From the NCBI RefSeq assembly GCF_014201585.1, contig NZ_JACHES010000005.1, forward strand, positions 148,673 to 212,672: a stretch of 64,000 bases of DNA, read 5' to 3'. The notes beneath the pieces were generated by a model. It did no database searches and was not told the DNA's origin. It was given only the letters and a program-made list of their open reading frames with translations. Position 1 is the stretch's first letter, and each line of letters opens with the position of its first letter. The DNA comes from Anoxybacillus tengchongensis. Lineage in GTDB: Bacteria; Bacillota; Bacilli; Bacillales; Anoxybacillaceae. Position numbers and translations under genes: made by a program. Shown here piece by piece: positions 48,908-59,164 of this stretch.

Positions 48908-50551
48908 TTGAAGAAAAGACTTTCACTTTTATTTAGCCTTATGTTAGTGTTGAGTCTTTTCCTTGCGGCGTGTGGTGGATTTGACAAAAAAGAATCTGCT
49001 GATGACACGAAAAAAGGAGAAGACAAAAAAGCGGACGTTCCTCAAGAACTTCACATCAACATTAACACTGAGCCGTTCTCTTTACATCCAGGCTTAGCGA
49101 ACGACTCTACTTCTGGTACAGTATTACGCCAAACATTTGAAGGTTTAACAGTCATTAAAGACGGTAAACCAGATTTGGCGGCTGCAGAAAGTTACGAAGT
49201 TTCTGATGACTTAACAACATACACATTTAAATTGCGCGATGCGAAATGGACGAATGGTGACCCAGTAACAGCGCATGATTTTGAATATGCGTGGAAATGG
49301 GCACTTGATCCAAAGAACCAATCTCAATACGCTTACCAACTTTACTACATTAAAAATGGTCAAGCGTTTAACGAAGGAAAAGCAAAAGCTGAAGATGTTG
49401 GTGTAAAAGCTATTGATGACAAAACATTGCAAGTTACGCTTGAAAACCCAACACCTTATTTCTTAGAGTTAACAGCGTTCTATACTTACTATCCGGTGAA
49501 TAGTAAAATCGCACAACAAAATCCAGATTGGTATAAAAATGCTGGTGATCAATACACTTCCAACGGTCCATTCAAAATGGTATCATGGGAGCATAACAGC
49601 AAAATCGTTCTTGAAAAGAATGAAAACTACTGGGATGCAAATAATGTAAAATTAACCAAAATTGAAATGGTTATGGTTAACGATCCGAATACTGAACTTT
49701 CTATGTTCAACAACGGTGAGTTAGACTGGGCTGGTTCACCAACTGGTAACTTACCAACTGATGCGTTGCCACAATTAAAACAAGAAGGTAAGCTTCATGT
49801 GCAACCGATTGCGGGTACGTATTGGTACAAATTTAACACAGAAAAAGCACCATTAAACAACGTCAACATTCGTAAGGCACTCACATATGCGATTGACCGT
49901 AAAGCAATCGTTGAAAACATTACAAAAGGTGAGCAAGTGCCGGCAATGGCAGCAGTACCACCAACAATGTTCCCTGAAAACGAAAAAGGGTACTTTAAAG
50001 ATAACGATGTTGAAAAAGCAAAAGAACATTTACAAAAAGGTCTTGAAGAACTTGGTTTAAAAGATGTGAAAGATTTACCACCAATCACATTATCATTCAA
50101 CACATCTGAAGCGCATGCGAAAATCGCTCAAGCGATTCAAGATATGTGGAAGAAAAATTTAGGCATTGAAGTCAAACTTGAGAACGCAGAATGGAACGTT
50201 TACATTGACAAGTTACATTCTGGAGACTATCAAATCGGTCGCATGGGTTGGTTAGGTGACTTTAACGATCCGATCAACTTCTTAGAGTTGTATCGTGACA
50301 AAAAAGGTGGAAATAACGATACAAACTGGGAAAATCCGAAGTATAAGCAGTTGTTAATTGATTCTCAAAAAGAAAAAGATTCTGAAAAACGTCTTCAAAT
50401 GTTAAAAGAAGCAGAAGCGATCTTAATGGATGAGCTTCCAATTGCACCGATTTACTTCTATACACAAACTTGGGTGCAAAAAGACAACTTAAAAGGCGTT
50501 GAATTATCAGGTCTTGGTGATGTTCAATTTAAATGGGCATACTTTGAATAA
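48908..50551 (+). CDS. oppA: Oligopeptide ABC transporter substrate-binding lipoprotein (OppA)
   Basis: 547 aa. Lipoprotein signal LFLAAC (Cys about 22), then an SBP_bac_5 fold: FSLHPGLANDSTSGTVLRQTFEGL, KWTNGDPVTAHDFEYAWKW, IRKALTYAIDRKAIVENI, and DYQIGRMGWLGDFNDPINFLE. It starts at TTG 48908 behind a strong aggggggaaa. Codons are noticeably more uniform and A/T-ending than in neighbours, as expected for a very abundant protein. A stable hairpin after the gene separates it from oppB. Confidence 0.95.
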   Translation: MKKRLSLLFSLMLVLSLFLAACGGFDKKESADDTKKGEDKKADVPQELHININTEPFSLHPGLANDSTSGTVLRQTFEGLTVIKDGKPDLAAAESYEVSDDLTTYTFKLRDAKWTNGDPVTAHDFEYAWKWALDPKNQSQYAYQLYYIKNGQAFNEGKAKAEDVGVKAIDDKTLQVTLENPTPYFLELTAFYTYYPVNSKIAQQNPDWYKNAGDQYTSNGPFKMVSWEHNSKIVLEKNENYWDANNVKLTKIEMVMVNDPNTELSMFNNGELDWAGSPTGNLPTDALPQLKQEGKLHVQPIAGTYWYKFNTEKAPLNNVNIRKALTYAIDRKAIVENITKGEQVPAMAAVPPTMFPENEKGYFKDNDVEKAKEHLQKGLEELGLKDVKDLPPITLSFNTSEAHAKIAQAIQDMWKKNLGIEVKLENAEWNVYIDKLHSGDYQIGRMGWLGDFNDPINFLELYRDKKGGNNDTNWENPKYKQLLIDSQKEKDSEKRLQMLKEAEAILMDELPIAPIYFYTQTWVQKDNLKGVELSGLGDVQFKWAYFE

Positions 50552-50562
50552 ACAGGTGAATG

Positions 50563-50596
50563 ATGAAGGTATATGGGGTTTCCCATATACCTTCAT
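50563..50596 (+). terminator. Stem-loop between oppA and oppB
   Basis: 15-bp perfect stem atgaaggtatatggg/cccatataccttcat, 4-base loop, only a short T stretch. It is likely a partial terminator or 3' mRNA stabiliser giving more oppA than oppBCDF message. Confidence 0.75.
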
Positions 50597-50638
50597 TTCA
50601 CGATAGCGAACATTTGTAAAAAATGGAGGTGTTTCAAT

Positions 50639-51574
50639 ATGTTGCGGTATATAGGCAGACGTTTGCTTTATATGTTGCTATCGCTATTTTTAATTATTAC
50701 AGCTACATTTTTCTTAATGAGAGCTGCACCTGGCGGACCTTTCTCTGGAGAAAAAAAGCTCCCGCCAGAAATTGAGAAAAACTTAAATGAATTTTACGGG
50801 TTAGATCGTCCATGGTATGAACAATATTTTGATTATTTAACATCAATTGCTCAATGGGATTTCGGTCCTTCGTTTAAATACAAAGGACAAACGGTTAATG
50901 ATCTAATTAATAGCGGGTTTCCTGTGTCCTTCTTTTTAGGAATGGAAGCATTGTTAATTGCAGTTGGTATGGGCGTATTGCTCGGGATTATTGCTGCATT
51001 GAATCATAACAAATGGCAAGATTATGCAGCAATGATTTTTGCTGTTCTGGGAATTTCTGTTCCGAGCTTTATCATGGCTTCATTGCTTCAATACGTGTTA
51101 GCCATTAAACTAGGTGTTTTCCCGGTTGCACGTTGGGAGTCGTTTATGCACACAATTTTGCCAGCAATCGCTTTAGCAACAGGACCGACAGCGTTTATCG
51201 CTCGTTTAACTCGTTCAAGCATGCTTGAAGTGTTAAGTAACGACTACATTCGAACGGCGAAAGCAAAAGGATTGTCGCGTATGCAAATTACGGTGCGTCA
51301 TGCGATCCGCAACGCATTATTGCCTGTTGTTTCGTATCTCGGTCCATTGTCTGCTGGGGTGATCACAGGTAGTTTCGTTATTGAGAAAATTTTTGGTATC
51401 CCAGGTCTAGGAAGTCACTTCGTATTAAGTATTTCTAACCGTGACTATACCGTCATTATGGGTGTTACTGTGTTTTACAGCATCATTTTATTAGCAGCCA
51501 TTTTACTTGTAGATATTGCTTATGGATTAATTGATCCTCGCATTAAATTAGCCGGTGGGAAGAAAGGAGAGTAA
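50639..51574 (+). CDS. oppB: Oligopeptide ABC transporter permease (OppB)
   Basis: 311 aa, six predicted membrane helices. N-terminal [20 protein letters not shown] and the EAA loop [20 protein letters not shown] mark the OppB/DppB type. ATG 50639 behind aaatggaggtg; an in-frame upstream ATG lies in the hairpin. It forms the channel with OppC. Confidence 0.95.
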   Translation: MLRYIGRRLLYMLLSLFLIITATFFLMRAAPGGPFSGEKKLPPEIEKNLNEFYGLDRPWYEQYFDYLTSIAQWDFGPSFKYKGQTVNDLINSGFPVSFFLGMEALLIAVGMGVLLGIIAALNHNKWQDYAAMIFAVLGISVPSFIMASLLQYVLAIKLGVFPVARWESFMHTILPAIALATGPTAFIARLTRSSMLEVLSNDYIRTAKAKGLSRMQITVRHAIRNALLPVVSYLGPLSAGVITGSFVIEKIFGIPGLGSHFVLSISNRDYTVIMGVTVFYSIILLAAILLVDIAYGLIDPRIKLAGGKKGE

Positions 51575-51576
51575 CT

Positions 51577-52494
51577 ATGCAGCAAATTCCAAAGGAAATG
51601 TTTCAGCCTGCATCGGTTGATTTAAGTGAAGCGGAAAAAATTTCGAAACCAAGCCTTTCGTTTTGGAAAGACGTATCGATCCGTTTCCGTAAAAATAAAT
51701 TAGCGATGTTCGGTCTTGTTTTGCTTTTCATTCTCGTATTCATGGCAATTTTTGGACCGATGATGACACCCCATGACTATCGAACAAACGATTTAATGAA
51801 TACAAACAAACCGCCATCTGCTGAACACTGGTTCGGTACGGATGATCTCGGACGCGATATTTTTGCTCGTACGTGGTATGGGGCACGCATTTCATTATTT
51901 ATCGGTGTGGCTGCGGCGCTCATCGACTTATTTATTGGCGTATTATGGGGTGGAATCGCTGCTTTCCGTGGCGGACGTACAGACGAAGTAATGATGCGTA
52001 TTGCTGACATTTTATGGGGTGTTCCGTACTTGCTTTTAGTTATTTTGTTAATGGTTGTATTGGAGCAAGGATTAGGAACGATGATCTTAGCGATGACGAT
52101 TACTGGTTGGATTAACATGGCACGCATTGTGCGTGGACAAGTTCTTCAATTGAAAAACCAAGAGTACGTTCTTGCGGCGCAAACATTAGGAGCAAGCACG
52201 TCACGTATTATGTTTAGACATTTAATTCCAAATACCATGGGTCCAATTCTTGTAACGATGACGTTGACGATTCCGTCTGCGATTTTTACAGAGGCGTTTT
52301 TAAGCTATCTCGGTCTCGGTGTTCCACAGCCGCTTGCAAGTTGGGGAACGATGGCTTCTGATGGCGTATCAGCGTTACAATATTATCCATGGCGTTTATT
52401 CTTCCCAGCAACGATGATCTGCTTAACGATTTTTGCATTTAACGTTGTTGGAGACGGGTTGCGCGATGCGCTAGATCCAAGATTGCGTAAGTAA
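51577..52494 (+). CDS. oppC: Oligopeptide ABC transporter permease (OppC)
   Basis: 305 aa with an N-terminal cytoplasmic extension (~45 residues), TM1 (FGLVLLFILVFMAIFGPM), HWFGTDDLGRDIF typical of DppC/OppC, and the EAA loop YVLAAQTLGASTSRIMFRHL. Two bases after oppB. Confidence 0.95.
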   Translation: MQQIPKEMFQPASVDLSEAEKISKPSLSFWKDVSIRFRKNKLAMFGLVLLFILVFMAIFGPMMTPHDYRTNDLMNTNKPPSAEHWFGTDDLGRDIFARTWYGARISLFIGVAAALIDLFIGVLWGGIAAFRGGRTDEVMMRIADILWGVPYLLLVILLMVVLEQGLGTMILAMTITGWINMARIVRGQVLQLKNQEYVLAAQTLGASTSRIMFRHLIPNTMGPILVTMTLTIPSAIFTEAFLSYLGLGVPQPLASWGTMASDGVSALQYYPWRLFFPATMICLTIFAFNVVGDGLRDALDPRLRK

Positions 52495-52508
52495 AGAGGG
52501 GTGAGGAC

Positions 52509-53576
52509 ATGGAGAAATTGCTTGAAGTGAAAAACTTAGAAGTATCCTTTCAAACATATGGTGGAGAAGTACAAGCTGTTCGTGGTGTAAGTTTTCACGT
52601 CAATAAAGGTGAAACGCTTGCGATTGTAGGGGAATCTGGATCGGGAAAAAGTGTGACGTCGCAAACGATTATGCGCCTCATTCCGATGCCGCCTGGAAAA
52701 ATTAAAAACGGTCAAATTTTATTTAACGGGGAAGACCTCGTCAAAAAGACGGATAAAGAAATGGAGCAAATTCGCGGAAAAGATATCGGAATGATTTTCC
52801 AAGACCCGATGACGTCGTTAAACCCGACGATGAAAGTCGGTAAGCAAATTATGGAAGTTCTCATTAAACATCAAAATATGTCGCCAGCTCAAGCGAAAGA
52901 GCGTGCGATTGAGCTACTGAAGCTTGTTGGTATTCCTATGCCCGAGAAGCGTGTAAACCAATATCCGCACGAGTTTTCTGGCGGAATGAGACAACGTGCG
53001 ATGATTGCAGTAGCACTCGCATCTAATCCGAAGTTGTTGATTGCAGATGAGCCAACAACAGCGTTAGACGTAACGATTCAAGCACAAATTTTAGAGTTAA
53101 TGAAAGACTTGCAAAAGAAAATGGGAACATCCATTATTTTCATTACCCACGACCTAGGTGTTGTGGCAAATATGGCCGATCGTGTTGCCGTCATGTATGC
53201 TGGAAAAATTGTTGAAATGGGAACGGTTGATGAAATTTTCTATGACCCTCGTCATCCGTACACATGGGGTCTACTTGCTTCGATGCCAAGCTTAGATAGC
53301 GATGATAAAAAAGAGTTAGCTGCCATTCCAGGATCGCCACCAGATTTAACAAACCCGCCGAAAGGGGACGCTTTTGCGCCACGCAACCCGTATGCGATGC
53401 GTATTGACTTTGAACAAGAGCCTCCGCTCTTTAAGATTTCTGATACGCATTATGCGGCAACATGGTTGCTTCATCCAGACGCACCGAAAGTTGAGCCGCC
53501 TGAGGCAGTAAAAAAACGGTTGCGTAAACTCTCCTCAAACTACGATAAACCAATTATTGTAAAGGAGAGTGAATAA
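52509..53576 (+). CDS. oppD: Oligopeptide ABC transporter ATP-binding protein (OppD)
   Basis: 355 aa: Walker [10 protein letters not shown], signature [12 protein letters not shown], Walker [14 protein letters not shown]-loop THDLG. The C-terminal oligopeptide-transporter extension ([29 protein letters not shown]) is of the OppD type, but the cluster of three cysteines usual in OppD/DppD C-termini is absent here. Starts at ATG 52509 behind agaggggtgag. Confidence 0.94.
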   Translation: MEKLLEVKNLEVSFQTYGGEVQAVRGVSFHVNKGETLAIVGESGSGKSVTSQTIMRLIPMPPGKIKNGQILFNGEDLVKKTDKEMEQIRGKDIGMIFQDPMTSLNPTMKVGKQIMEVLIKHQNMSPAQAKERAIELLKLVGIPMPEKRVNQYPHEFSGGMRQRAMIAVALASNPKLLIADEPTTALDVTIQAQILELMKDLQKKMGTSIIFITHDLGVVANMADRVAVMYAGKIVEMGTVDEIFYDPRHPYTWGLLASMPSLDSDDKKELAAIPGSPPDLTNPPKGDAFAPRNPYAMRIDFEQEPPLFKISDTHYAATWLLHPDAPKVEPPEAVKKRLRKLSSNYDKPIIVKESE

Positions 53577-53577
53577 G

Positions 53578-54519
53578 ATGGCACAACAAAAACAAAAACT
53601 TGTCGAAGTGAAAAACTTAAAACAATATTTTAAAGTCGGGAAAGGACAAGTTGTCAAAGCGGTTGACGATGTGACGTTCGACATTTATAAAGGTGAAACG
53701 CTCGGTCTCGTTGGTGAGTCAGGATGCGGAAAGTCAACGACAGGCCGTACGATCATTGGATTATATGAAGCAACAGGCGGCGAAGTGTTGTTTAACGGTT
53801 TAAGTGTGCATCGGAAAAAGTCTGCGAAAGAAGCGAAAGAATTAAAACGGAAAATGCAGATGATTTTCCAAGACCCATATGCGTCGTTAAACCCGCGTAT
53901 GACGGTTGCAGATATTATTGCGGAAGGCATTGATATTCACGGCTTAGCATCGTCGAAAGAAGAGCGTATGAATCGCGTATATGAACTGCTTGAGACGGTC
54001 GGTTTAAACCGCGAACATGCGAACCGTTATCCGCACGAGTTTTCTGGCGGACAGCGTCAACGGATCGGCATTGCACGCGCGCTTGCGGTTGAGCCGGAGT
54101 TTATTATTGCGGACGAGCCCATTTCGGCACTTGACGTATCGATCCAAGCGCAAGTTGTCAACTTAATGAAAAAGTTGCAACGTGAAAAAGGCTTGACGTA
54201 TTTATTTATCGCCCACGATTTGTCAATGGTCAAATACATTAGCGACCGCATCGGGGTCATGTATTTCGGAAAAATGGTTGAGCTTGCGGATGCAGAAGAG
54301 TTGTACCGCAATCCAATTCATCCGTACACGAAATCGCTTCTTTCAGCGATTCCACACCCAGACCCAGAAACAGAACGGACGCGCAAACGTATCATTTACG
54401 ATCCGTCACAGCACAACTATAAAGAAGGCGAAGATGTGCGCATGCGCGAAATTACCCCGGGTCATTTCGTTTACTGCTCGGAAGCAGAGTACGAAAAATA
54501 TAAGGCGATGTACAGCTAA
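53578..54519 (+). CDS. oppF: Oligopeptide ABC transporter ATP-binding protein (OppF)
   Basis: 313 aa: Walker [10 protein letters not shown], signature [15 protein letters not shown], Walker [13 protein letters not shown]. Partner ATPase of OppD. The C-terminal [17 protein letters not shown] and [18 protein letters not shown] are typical. ATG 53578 follows aaaggagag and the oppD stop; a GTG at 53569 is in frame but overlaps oppD. Confidence 0.95.
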   Translation: MAQQKQKLVEVKNLKQYFKVGKGQVVKAVDDVTFDIYKGETLGLVGESGCGKSTTGRTIIGLYEATGGEVLFNGLSVHRKKSAKEAKELKRKMQMIFQDPYASLNPRMTVADIIAEGIDIHGLASSKEERMNRVYELLETVGLNREHANRYPHEFSGGQRQRIGIARALAVEPEFIIADEPISALDVSIQAQVVNLMKKLQREKGLTYLFIAHDLSMVKYISDRIGVMYFGKMVELADAEELYRNPIHPYTKSLLSAIPHPDPETERTRKRIIYDPSQHNYKEGEDVRMREITPGHFVYCSEAEYEKYKAMYS

Positions 54520-54544
54520 TCTCTCGAGTTTCGAGAGATTAGCT
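54514..54544 (+). terminator. Terminator of the opp operon
   Basis: 14-bp perfect stem agctaatctctcga/tcgagagattagct with loop GTT and T6 tail. The oppF stop codon is in the left arm. Confidence 0.9.
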
Positions 54545-54606
54545 TTTTTCGTTTGATGTACTAAAGTATTATATAATATTTTGATTCATTTGACTATTTT
54601 GTTTTT

Positions 54607-54641
54607 AAAAAAAGCCTCGAGATTATCTCGAAGCTTTTTTT
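54607..54641 (-). terminator. Terminator of the 63-aa gene
   Basis: Stem from AAAAAAAGC-CTCGAGA and TCTCGA-AGCTTTTTTT with loop TTA and A/T runs on both sides. The stop of the - strand gene (54623-54625) is in the loop region. Confidence 0.75.
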
Positions 54642-54814
54642 CCACCGACCGCTTTCCAGCCCGTTTGCACCTGTTCGCTCATTGCTGTATGTAATCGCTT
54701 TTTCCGTCCGCCAAATATGTTTTCACCAATGCCGTTTAAAATGACGCCCATAAGCGCCGTGATGCCAATCACGAAAACGGCGACGATCGTGAAGTCGATA
54801 AAAAATTGCGCCAT
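54623..54814 (-). CDS. Small membrane-anchored protein (63 aa)
   Basis: ATG 54814 behind AAAGGGGGAG. One N-terminal membrane helix (DFTIVAVFVIGITALMGVIL, ~6-26) is followed by a basic cytoplasmic-looking tail (GGRKKRLHTAM, TGWKAVGGKKASR). It has its own good promoter and terminator, so it is a real single-gene unit between opp and spx. I do not recognise the family. Confidence 0.75.
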   Translation of the reverse strand: MAQFFIDFTIVAVFVIGITALMGVILNGIGENIFGGRKKRLHTAMSEQVQTGWKAVGGKKASR

Positions 54815-54847
54815 ACGTCTCCCCCTTTGTTTGCCATTTCTCCTTTT

Positions 54848-54876
54848 ATTGTAGAGAAAATTTGAAACGAAAGCAA
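54848..54876 (-). promoter_or_regulatory. Promoter of the 63-aa gene
   Basis: On the - strand TTGCTT, 17 bases, TACAAT, about 35 bases before its ATG. Confidence 0.7.
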
Positions 54877-54883
54877 CGAAAAA

Positions 54884-54914
54884 TGAAACCATTTTGATCG
54901 GACAACCGTATAAT
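54884..54914 (+). promoter_or_regulatory. ECF-sigma type promoter upstream of spx
   Basis: TGAAAC (54884-54889), 17 bases, CGTATAAT (54907-54914), the pattern of sigma-W/sigma-M promoters. A separate TATAAT at 54964-54969 is closer to spx but has no good -35. The spx leader from the first would be about 140 bases. Confidence 0.6.
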
Positions 54915-55061
54915 ATGTTGGGTAAAATTGAAAAAAGGTGTATCTTTCTAAACTTTTTTGTTGTATAATGTACGTTGTAGAGTTTTTTAAAGTCATTTTA
55001 AAATAAGATGTGTTTTAATACAGAAAGCGAATAAAGCAACCCATAAGGGAGTGATTCACAT

Positions 55062-55472
55062 ATGGTGATCGTATATTCATCGCCAAGTTGTACGTCTTGC
55101 CGAAAAGCAAAAGCGTGGTTAGAAGAGCATAACATTCCGTATAAAGAGCGCAATATTTTTGCCGAGCCGTTAACGATTGAAGAAATTAAAAGCATTTTGC
55201 GCATGACGGAAAACGGAACGGACGAAATTATTTCGACTCGTTCGAAAATTTTTCAAAAGTTAAATATTCAAGTCGATTCATTACCATTGCAAGATTTATA
55301 TGAAATTATTTGCCAACATCCAGGCTTGTTGCGCCGTCCGATTATTATGGATGAAAAACGCCTGCAAGTTGGTTACAACGAAGATGAAATTCGTCGCTTT
55401 TTACCGAGAAAAGTGCGAACGTATCAATTGCGTCAAGCACAACAGCTCGTCAACAACAAAGGCTTAGCGTAA
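55062..55472 (+). CDS. spx: Global thiol-stress regulator Spx
   Basis: 136 aa of the ArsC/Spx fold. It begins [20 protein letters not shown], with the redox switch Cys10-x-x-Cys13, and contains [22 protein letters not shown] and [25 protein letters not shown], almost identical to B. subtilis Spx. It binds the RNA polymerase alpha C-terminal domain and rewires transcription in disulfide stress. ClpXP with YjbH degrades it; a yjbH gene is 6 kb downstream. RBS aaggga. Confidence 0.97.
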   Translation: MVIVYSSPSCTSCRKAKAWLEEHNIPYKERNIFAEPLTIEEIKSILRMTENGTDEIISTRSKIFQKLNIQVDSLPLQDLYEIICQHPGLLRRPIIMDEKRLQVGYNEDEIRRFLPRKVRTYQLRQAQQLVNNKGLA

Positions 55473-55486
55473 ATGCTAAGCCTTTT
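55461..55486 (+). terminator. Terminator of spx
   Basis: 8-bp stem ggcttagc/gctaagcc, loop GTAAAT that contains the spx stop codon, tail TTTT. Confidence 0.8.
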
Positions 55487-56993
55487 ATAGTAGTGGTGAA
55501 AGAAGGCGCGCTGTCGATTCAGCGATGCGCATCCAAAGTGGTCGGCGTTTGAATTGATGCATATCAATTTTTGATGAATGCTCGAAGTCGTTTATAAAGT
55601 CATCGACTAGCGTTTGTACGCTTGGCGTTTGATATAAAAACGCATTCACTTCAAAATTTAAATGAAAGCTGCGCATATCCATGTTCGCTGTGCCAATCGA
55701 GGCAAGTTCGCCATCTACAACGATAATTTTGCTGTGCATAAAACCTTTTTCGTATTCGTAAATGGTCGCTCCTGCTTCGAGTAGTTCAGGAAAATAAGAG
55801 CGGGAAGCATAAAACACAATTTTTTTATCCGGTCGCTTCGGCACGAGAAGCCGTACATCAATACCACTTAATGCGGCAACTTTCAATGCTGTTAAAATAT
55901 CTTCATCTGGGATGAAATACGGTGAGGCAATCCAAATTGATTGCTGGGCTGATGTAATCATCGCAAAAAATAAATGTTTAATGACTTCCCATTTCGTATC
56001 TGGTCCCCCAGCGACAAGCTGGACACCGCCAAGCGTTTCATCCTCAACGGTCGGCGCATGTAAATAGTTCATGGTCAACCATTGTTGACCCGTCATGTAA
56101 TACCAGTCTTGTAAAAAAATTAGTTGTAGCGTGCGCACCGCTTCGCCATACACGAGTAAATGCGTATCGCGCCAAAATCCGAAATATTCATTTTTCCCTA
56201 AATATTCATCGCCAATATTTAAGCCACCAACAAAACCGACTTTTCCGTCAATGACGATAATTTTACGATGGTTGCGGAAGTTGATTGTATTGTTTAAAAA
56301 CGGCAAGCGAACAGGGGAGAACGGGATGATGTCTACGCCTGCTTCACGCATATCTTGTATGTACGTTTTCGACAGTTTCCAACTTCCGACCGCATCATAT
56401 AAAAAGCGGACGTGTACCCCTTTTTTTGCTTTGGCGATTAATATTTGTTTTAGCCGTTGCCCGATATCGTCATCACGCACGATGTAATATTCAAGATGAA
56501 TGTGATGCTCTGCTTTTTCTAATTCCTCAAAAATGGCAGCGAACGTTTCTTCCCCGTTTGTTAACACGCGCGTTTTTGTCGCGGTTGAAATCGATTCTTT
56601 CGTCATTCGTCTAGCCAGTTGTAACAGCGGTTGTTGATGCGGTTTCATATATAATTTTCGTTCATGATTCGTGTCATTCCGTTCTAGTTTGCGAAACGTT
56701 TGTTCATCGAGTAGCGCTTTTTTTCGAAATAATCGTTTTTTGCGATAGTTTTGACCGAATAAAAAATAAAAAATAAAGCCGATGAGCGGAAAACTACTGA
56801 ATAAAACGAGCCATGTGAGCGTTTTCGTCGGATGGCGATTTTCTAAAAAGATGACAAACGAAATAAAAATAACTGACAATGTGACAAATAAGCTGAACGT
56901 TCCGAGTAGCCAGCCTTCCCAATAATCTTTTGTCACTGCTAAAAAGCCGATGAAAGCAAGTATAAACAGTACAACTTTTAACGCATTTCTCAT
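55485..56993 (-). CDS. cls: Cardiolipin synthase
   Basis: 502 aa. Two N-terminal membrane helices (~5-25 and ~30-50, with a third hydrophobic stretch ~60-80), then a PLD-type domain with two HKD motifs: His242-Lys244-Asp249 (NHRKIIVIDG) and His420-Lys422-Asp427 (MHSKIIVVDG). It condenses two phosphatidylglycerols to cardiolipin. It stands alone on the - strand between spx and mecA. Confidence 0.95.
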   Translation of the reverse strand: MRNALKVVLFILAFIGFLAVTKDYWEGWLLGTFSLFVTLSVIFISFVIFLENRHPTKTLTWLVLFSSFPLIGFIFYFLFGQNYRKKRLFRKKALLDEQTFRKLERNDTNHERKLYMKPHQQPLLQLARRMTKESISTATKTRVLTNGEETFAAIFEELEKAEHHIHLEYYIVRDDDIGQRLKQILIAKAKKGVHVRFLYDAVGSWKLSKTYIQDMREAGVDIIPFSPVRLPFLNNTINFRNHRKIIVIDGKVGFVGGLNIGDEYLGKNEYFGFWRDTHLLVYGEAVRTLQLIFLQDWYYMTGQQWLTMNYLHAPTVEDETLGGVQLVAGGPDTKWEVIKHLFFAMITSAQQSIWIASPYFIPDEDILTALKVAALSGIDVRLLVPKRPDKKIVFYASRSYFPELLEAGATIYEYEKGFMHSKIIVVDGELASIGTANMDMRSFHLNFEVNAFLYQTPSVQTLVDDFINDFEHSSKIDMHQFKRRPLWMRIAESTARLLSPLL

Positions 56994-57023
56994 TTGTTGT
57001 TCACCTGACCTTGCGAGAAAAAA

Positions 57024-57049
57024 GCCGATTTCAATGGGTTGAAATCGGC
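57024..57049 (-). terminator. Terminator of mecA
   Basis: 11-bp perfect stem gccgatttcaa/ttgaaatcggc with loop TGGG. On the - strand the tail is TTTTTTC. Confidence 0.88.
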
Positions 57050-57050
57050 G

Positions 57051-57719
57051 TTATGAGTTTGGAAAGTGTTTTGCGATCATCGTAAGTGCTTGTTCTGCGA
57101 TGACGATTTTCCCATATTCTTCAAGGCGATGAATCGTCATTTGAGCATCTTGCCCATATTCAAGTAATATGCTTAACATATTATCAATGTCGCGATCGGT
57201 ATCTTCTTCTGTAAATTCGACGTACAAGTAATAGTTATTTTCAAATGCAAATAACTTGTTGTGTAATGTTGAAAAATCGCGACGATGAGCAAGAGCGATG
57301 ACGTCTTCAATGTTTTTAAAGCGGATGACGAACTGGAGCGGATTATCAGGTTCTGGCGACGGCGACGATTTAATAATGTTAAAATGTTGATCTAATATAT
57401 GTTCAATTTTTTCATCGACCGGTAAGTCTTTGAATCGTTCGTCGAGAATAGGCAACTCCAGTTTGCTTCCGTCTTTTGAAATTTGGGCTTTCGTGACGAA
57501 CACTTCCAATCCTTTTTCAAGCGCGTGTACTTGAATCCAAAGTGGTCCTTCTAAATAAATTTCCACTTCTTGATGAATTTCGTCCATCATTTCCCAAAAC
57601 AATTCTTCGCTTCGTTCGCGATTGTACCAAATTTCTTCACGATCAAAGCCACGTTCTTCAATATCTCCGTACGATATATATAGCTTCAACGTATATTCAT
57701 TGATGCGTTCGATTTCCAT
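57051..57719 (-). CDS. mecA: ClpC adaptor protein MecA
   Basis: 222 aa. The N-terminal substrate-binding part (EIERINEYTLKLYISYGDIE, FDREEIWYNRERSEELFWE) is very like B. subtilis MecA, followed by an acidic linker and a C-terminal ClpC-binding domain. It targets ComK and others to ClpCP. ATG 57719 gives the family N-terminus; the ORF could also start at 57728 or 57749. Separate from clpC, which is not in the window. Confidence 0.95.
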   Translation of the reverse strand: MEIERINEYTLKLYISYGDIEERGFDREEIWYNRERSEELFWEMMDEIHQEVEIYLEGPLWIQVHALEKGLEVFVTKAQISKDGSKLELPILDERFKDLPVDEKIEHILDQHFNIIKSSPSPEPDNPLQFVIRFKNIEDVIALAHRRDFSTLHNKLFAFENNYYLYVEFTEEDTDRDIDNMLSILLEYGQDAQMTIHRLEEYGKIVIAEQALTMIAKHFPNS

Positions 57720-57942
57720 GTTCTTCATCTCCCTTCTACGATTATCCATTCAGGAAGGGAATTTACCCCTGAGCGTTCGCCCATCATTCCACATCTTGTA
57801 CTTCTATTGTATGACAAAATGTGAAAGAAGGGAAATAAAAAACGCCTAATTCAATAAATTTAGTTGTTCCCCTATTTTTTGTATTTGTTGCAGGAAAAAA
57901 GGCGATGTTGGTGAAAAAATATGTGGAGAAAGGGGAGGTTGC

Positions 57943-59127
57943 ATGTTTGTTGCATTATTGAAAAATGGAGAAACATGTTCGTTATTAGACGATTGGACGG
58001 TTGAACAGCTACATGTATTGCGAGCGACGCAGTCGTTTTTTTGCCCTGTTTGTTTGAAGCGAGTGCAATTGAAAATTGGAAAAAAACGAATGTCGCATTT
58101 TGCACACGAAACGACATGCACGATCGAAACAGAGCGCGAAACAATCGCCCATTTACAAGGGAAACAACAGCTATATGAATGGCTCATCAACGAGAATATC
58201 GAAGCGGAAGTGGAAAAGCATTTACCGCATATTCATCAACGTCCGGATGTATTTGTCACGCATGAAAAAAAGATGTACGCAGTCGAATATCAATGCTCTG
58301 TCATCCCATCTTCTTTATTTGTGAGACGAACGAACGCGTACATAAACGCACATATTGTCCCGATTTGGTTGCTTCATTCATCACATGTGCGGCGCCGCGG
58401 TTTGTTTTTTCAACTATCTTCATTTTCGTGGCTTTTTTTCAATAGTTACGAGATGATTCCGCTTTATTGTCCCGAACGTCGCGAAGTATGGTTTCTTCAT
58501 CATCTCATCCCGCTATCCGCAACGATGGCATACGGAGAATGGACGACGATTCCGCTCGATACGATGTCATTTTCTTCTTTTCAACGGACGCCTCAACGAC
58601 AACACGATGATTTGTTTCATGCATGGCAAATGAAAAAGAAACAATGGCGGCTATCTCCGTTGTATTATCGAACGAATCGCTCTTTTTGTCGCATCGTTTA
58701 TAACGAGCATATGACCCCATCGTTATTTCCGCATGAAGCAGGTATTCCGCTTCGCCATTCGTATTGGTTAAAGACGCCTCCGTTTATTTGGCAAACGTAT
58801 ATGTTGCTTGAGATTATGCGTATTCCGCTTCATATGACGTTTTCGTTTCATCAATTATATGAGCGAATGCAACATTTCATTCGTCAAAACCTCATTCATA
58901 TTCGCTGTTTGCCACTTATGACAAAAAGCCATTATTCGTATGCGTTCATGGACTATTTACATGCGCTCGTGTCGCTTCGATTGTTGAAAAAAGTCGGAAA
59001 AAGTACGTTTCAGCGCATTCGGTCATGGTCGCTCCCACGTACGATAGAGGAGGCGATGAAAGGAGATCAACAAGTACTTGAGCGAATTGTAAGCAAAAAA
59101 GAGGATTTTTTCACAAAACGAGAATAA
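57943..59127 (+). CDS. coiA: Competence protein CoiA
   Basis: 394 aa. An N-terminal zinc-like region (CPVCLKRVQLKIGKKRMSHF, Cys34 and Cys37) is followed by a nuclease-like core: RPDVFV and AVEYQCS give the D...ExQ variant of the PD-(D/E)xK active site at ~100-125. The long C-terminal part is rich in His, Tyr and Trp. CoiA (YjbF) assists recombination of incoming DNA. ATG 57943 follows ggaggttgc. Between mecA and pepF as in B. subtilis. Confidence 0.9.
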   Translation: MFVALLKNGETCSLLDDWTVEQLHVLRATQSFFCPVCLKRVQLKIGKKRMSHFAHETTCTIETERETIAHLQGKQQLYEWLINENIEAEVEKHLPHIHQRPDVFVTHEKKMYAVEYQCSVIPSSLFVRRTNAYINAHIVPIWLLHSSHVRRRGLFFQLSSFSWLFFNSYEMIPLYCPERREVWFLHHLIPLSATMAYGEWTTIPLDTMSFSSFQRTPQRQHDDLFHAWQMKKKQWRLSPLYYRTNRSFCRIVYNEHMTPSLFPHEAGIPLRHSYWLKTPPFIWQTYMLLEIMRIPLHMTFSFHQLYERMQHFIRQNLIHIRCLPLMTKSHYSYAFMDYLHALVSLRLLKKVGKSTFQRIRSWSLPRTIEEAMKGDQQVLERIVSKKEDFFTKRE

Positions 59128-59164
59128 TATATAAGTAAACATTTTTATGTAAGAGGTGATGAAC

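Noticed and set aside
57750..57773. Palindrome-like tcagg...cctga upstream of mecA as an operator
   Set aside because: Only a short imperfect match; too weak to support.
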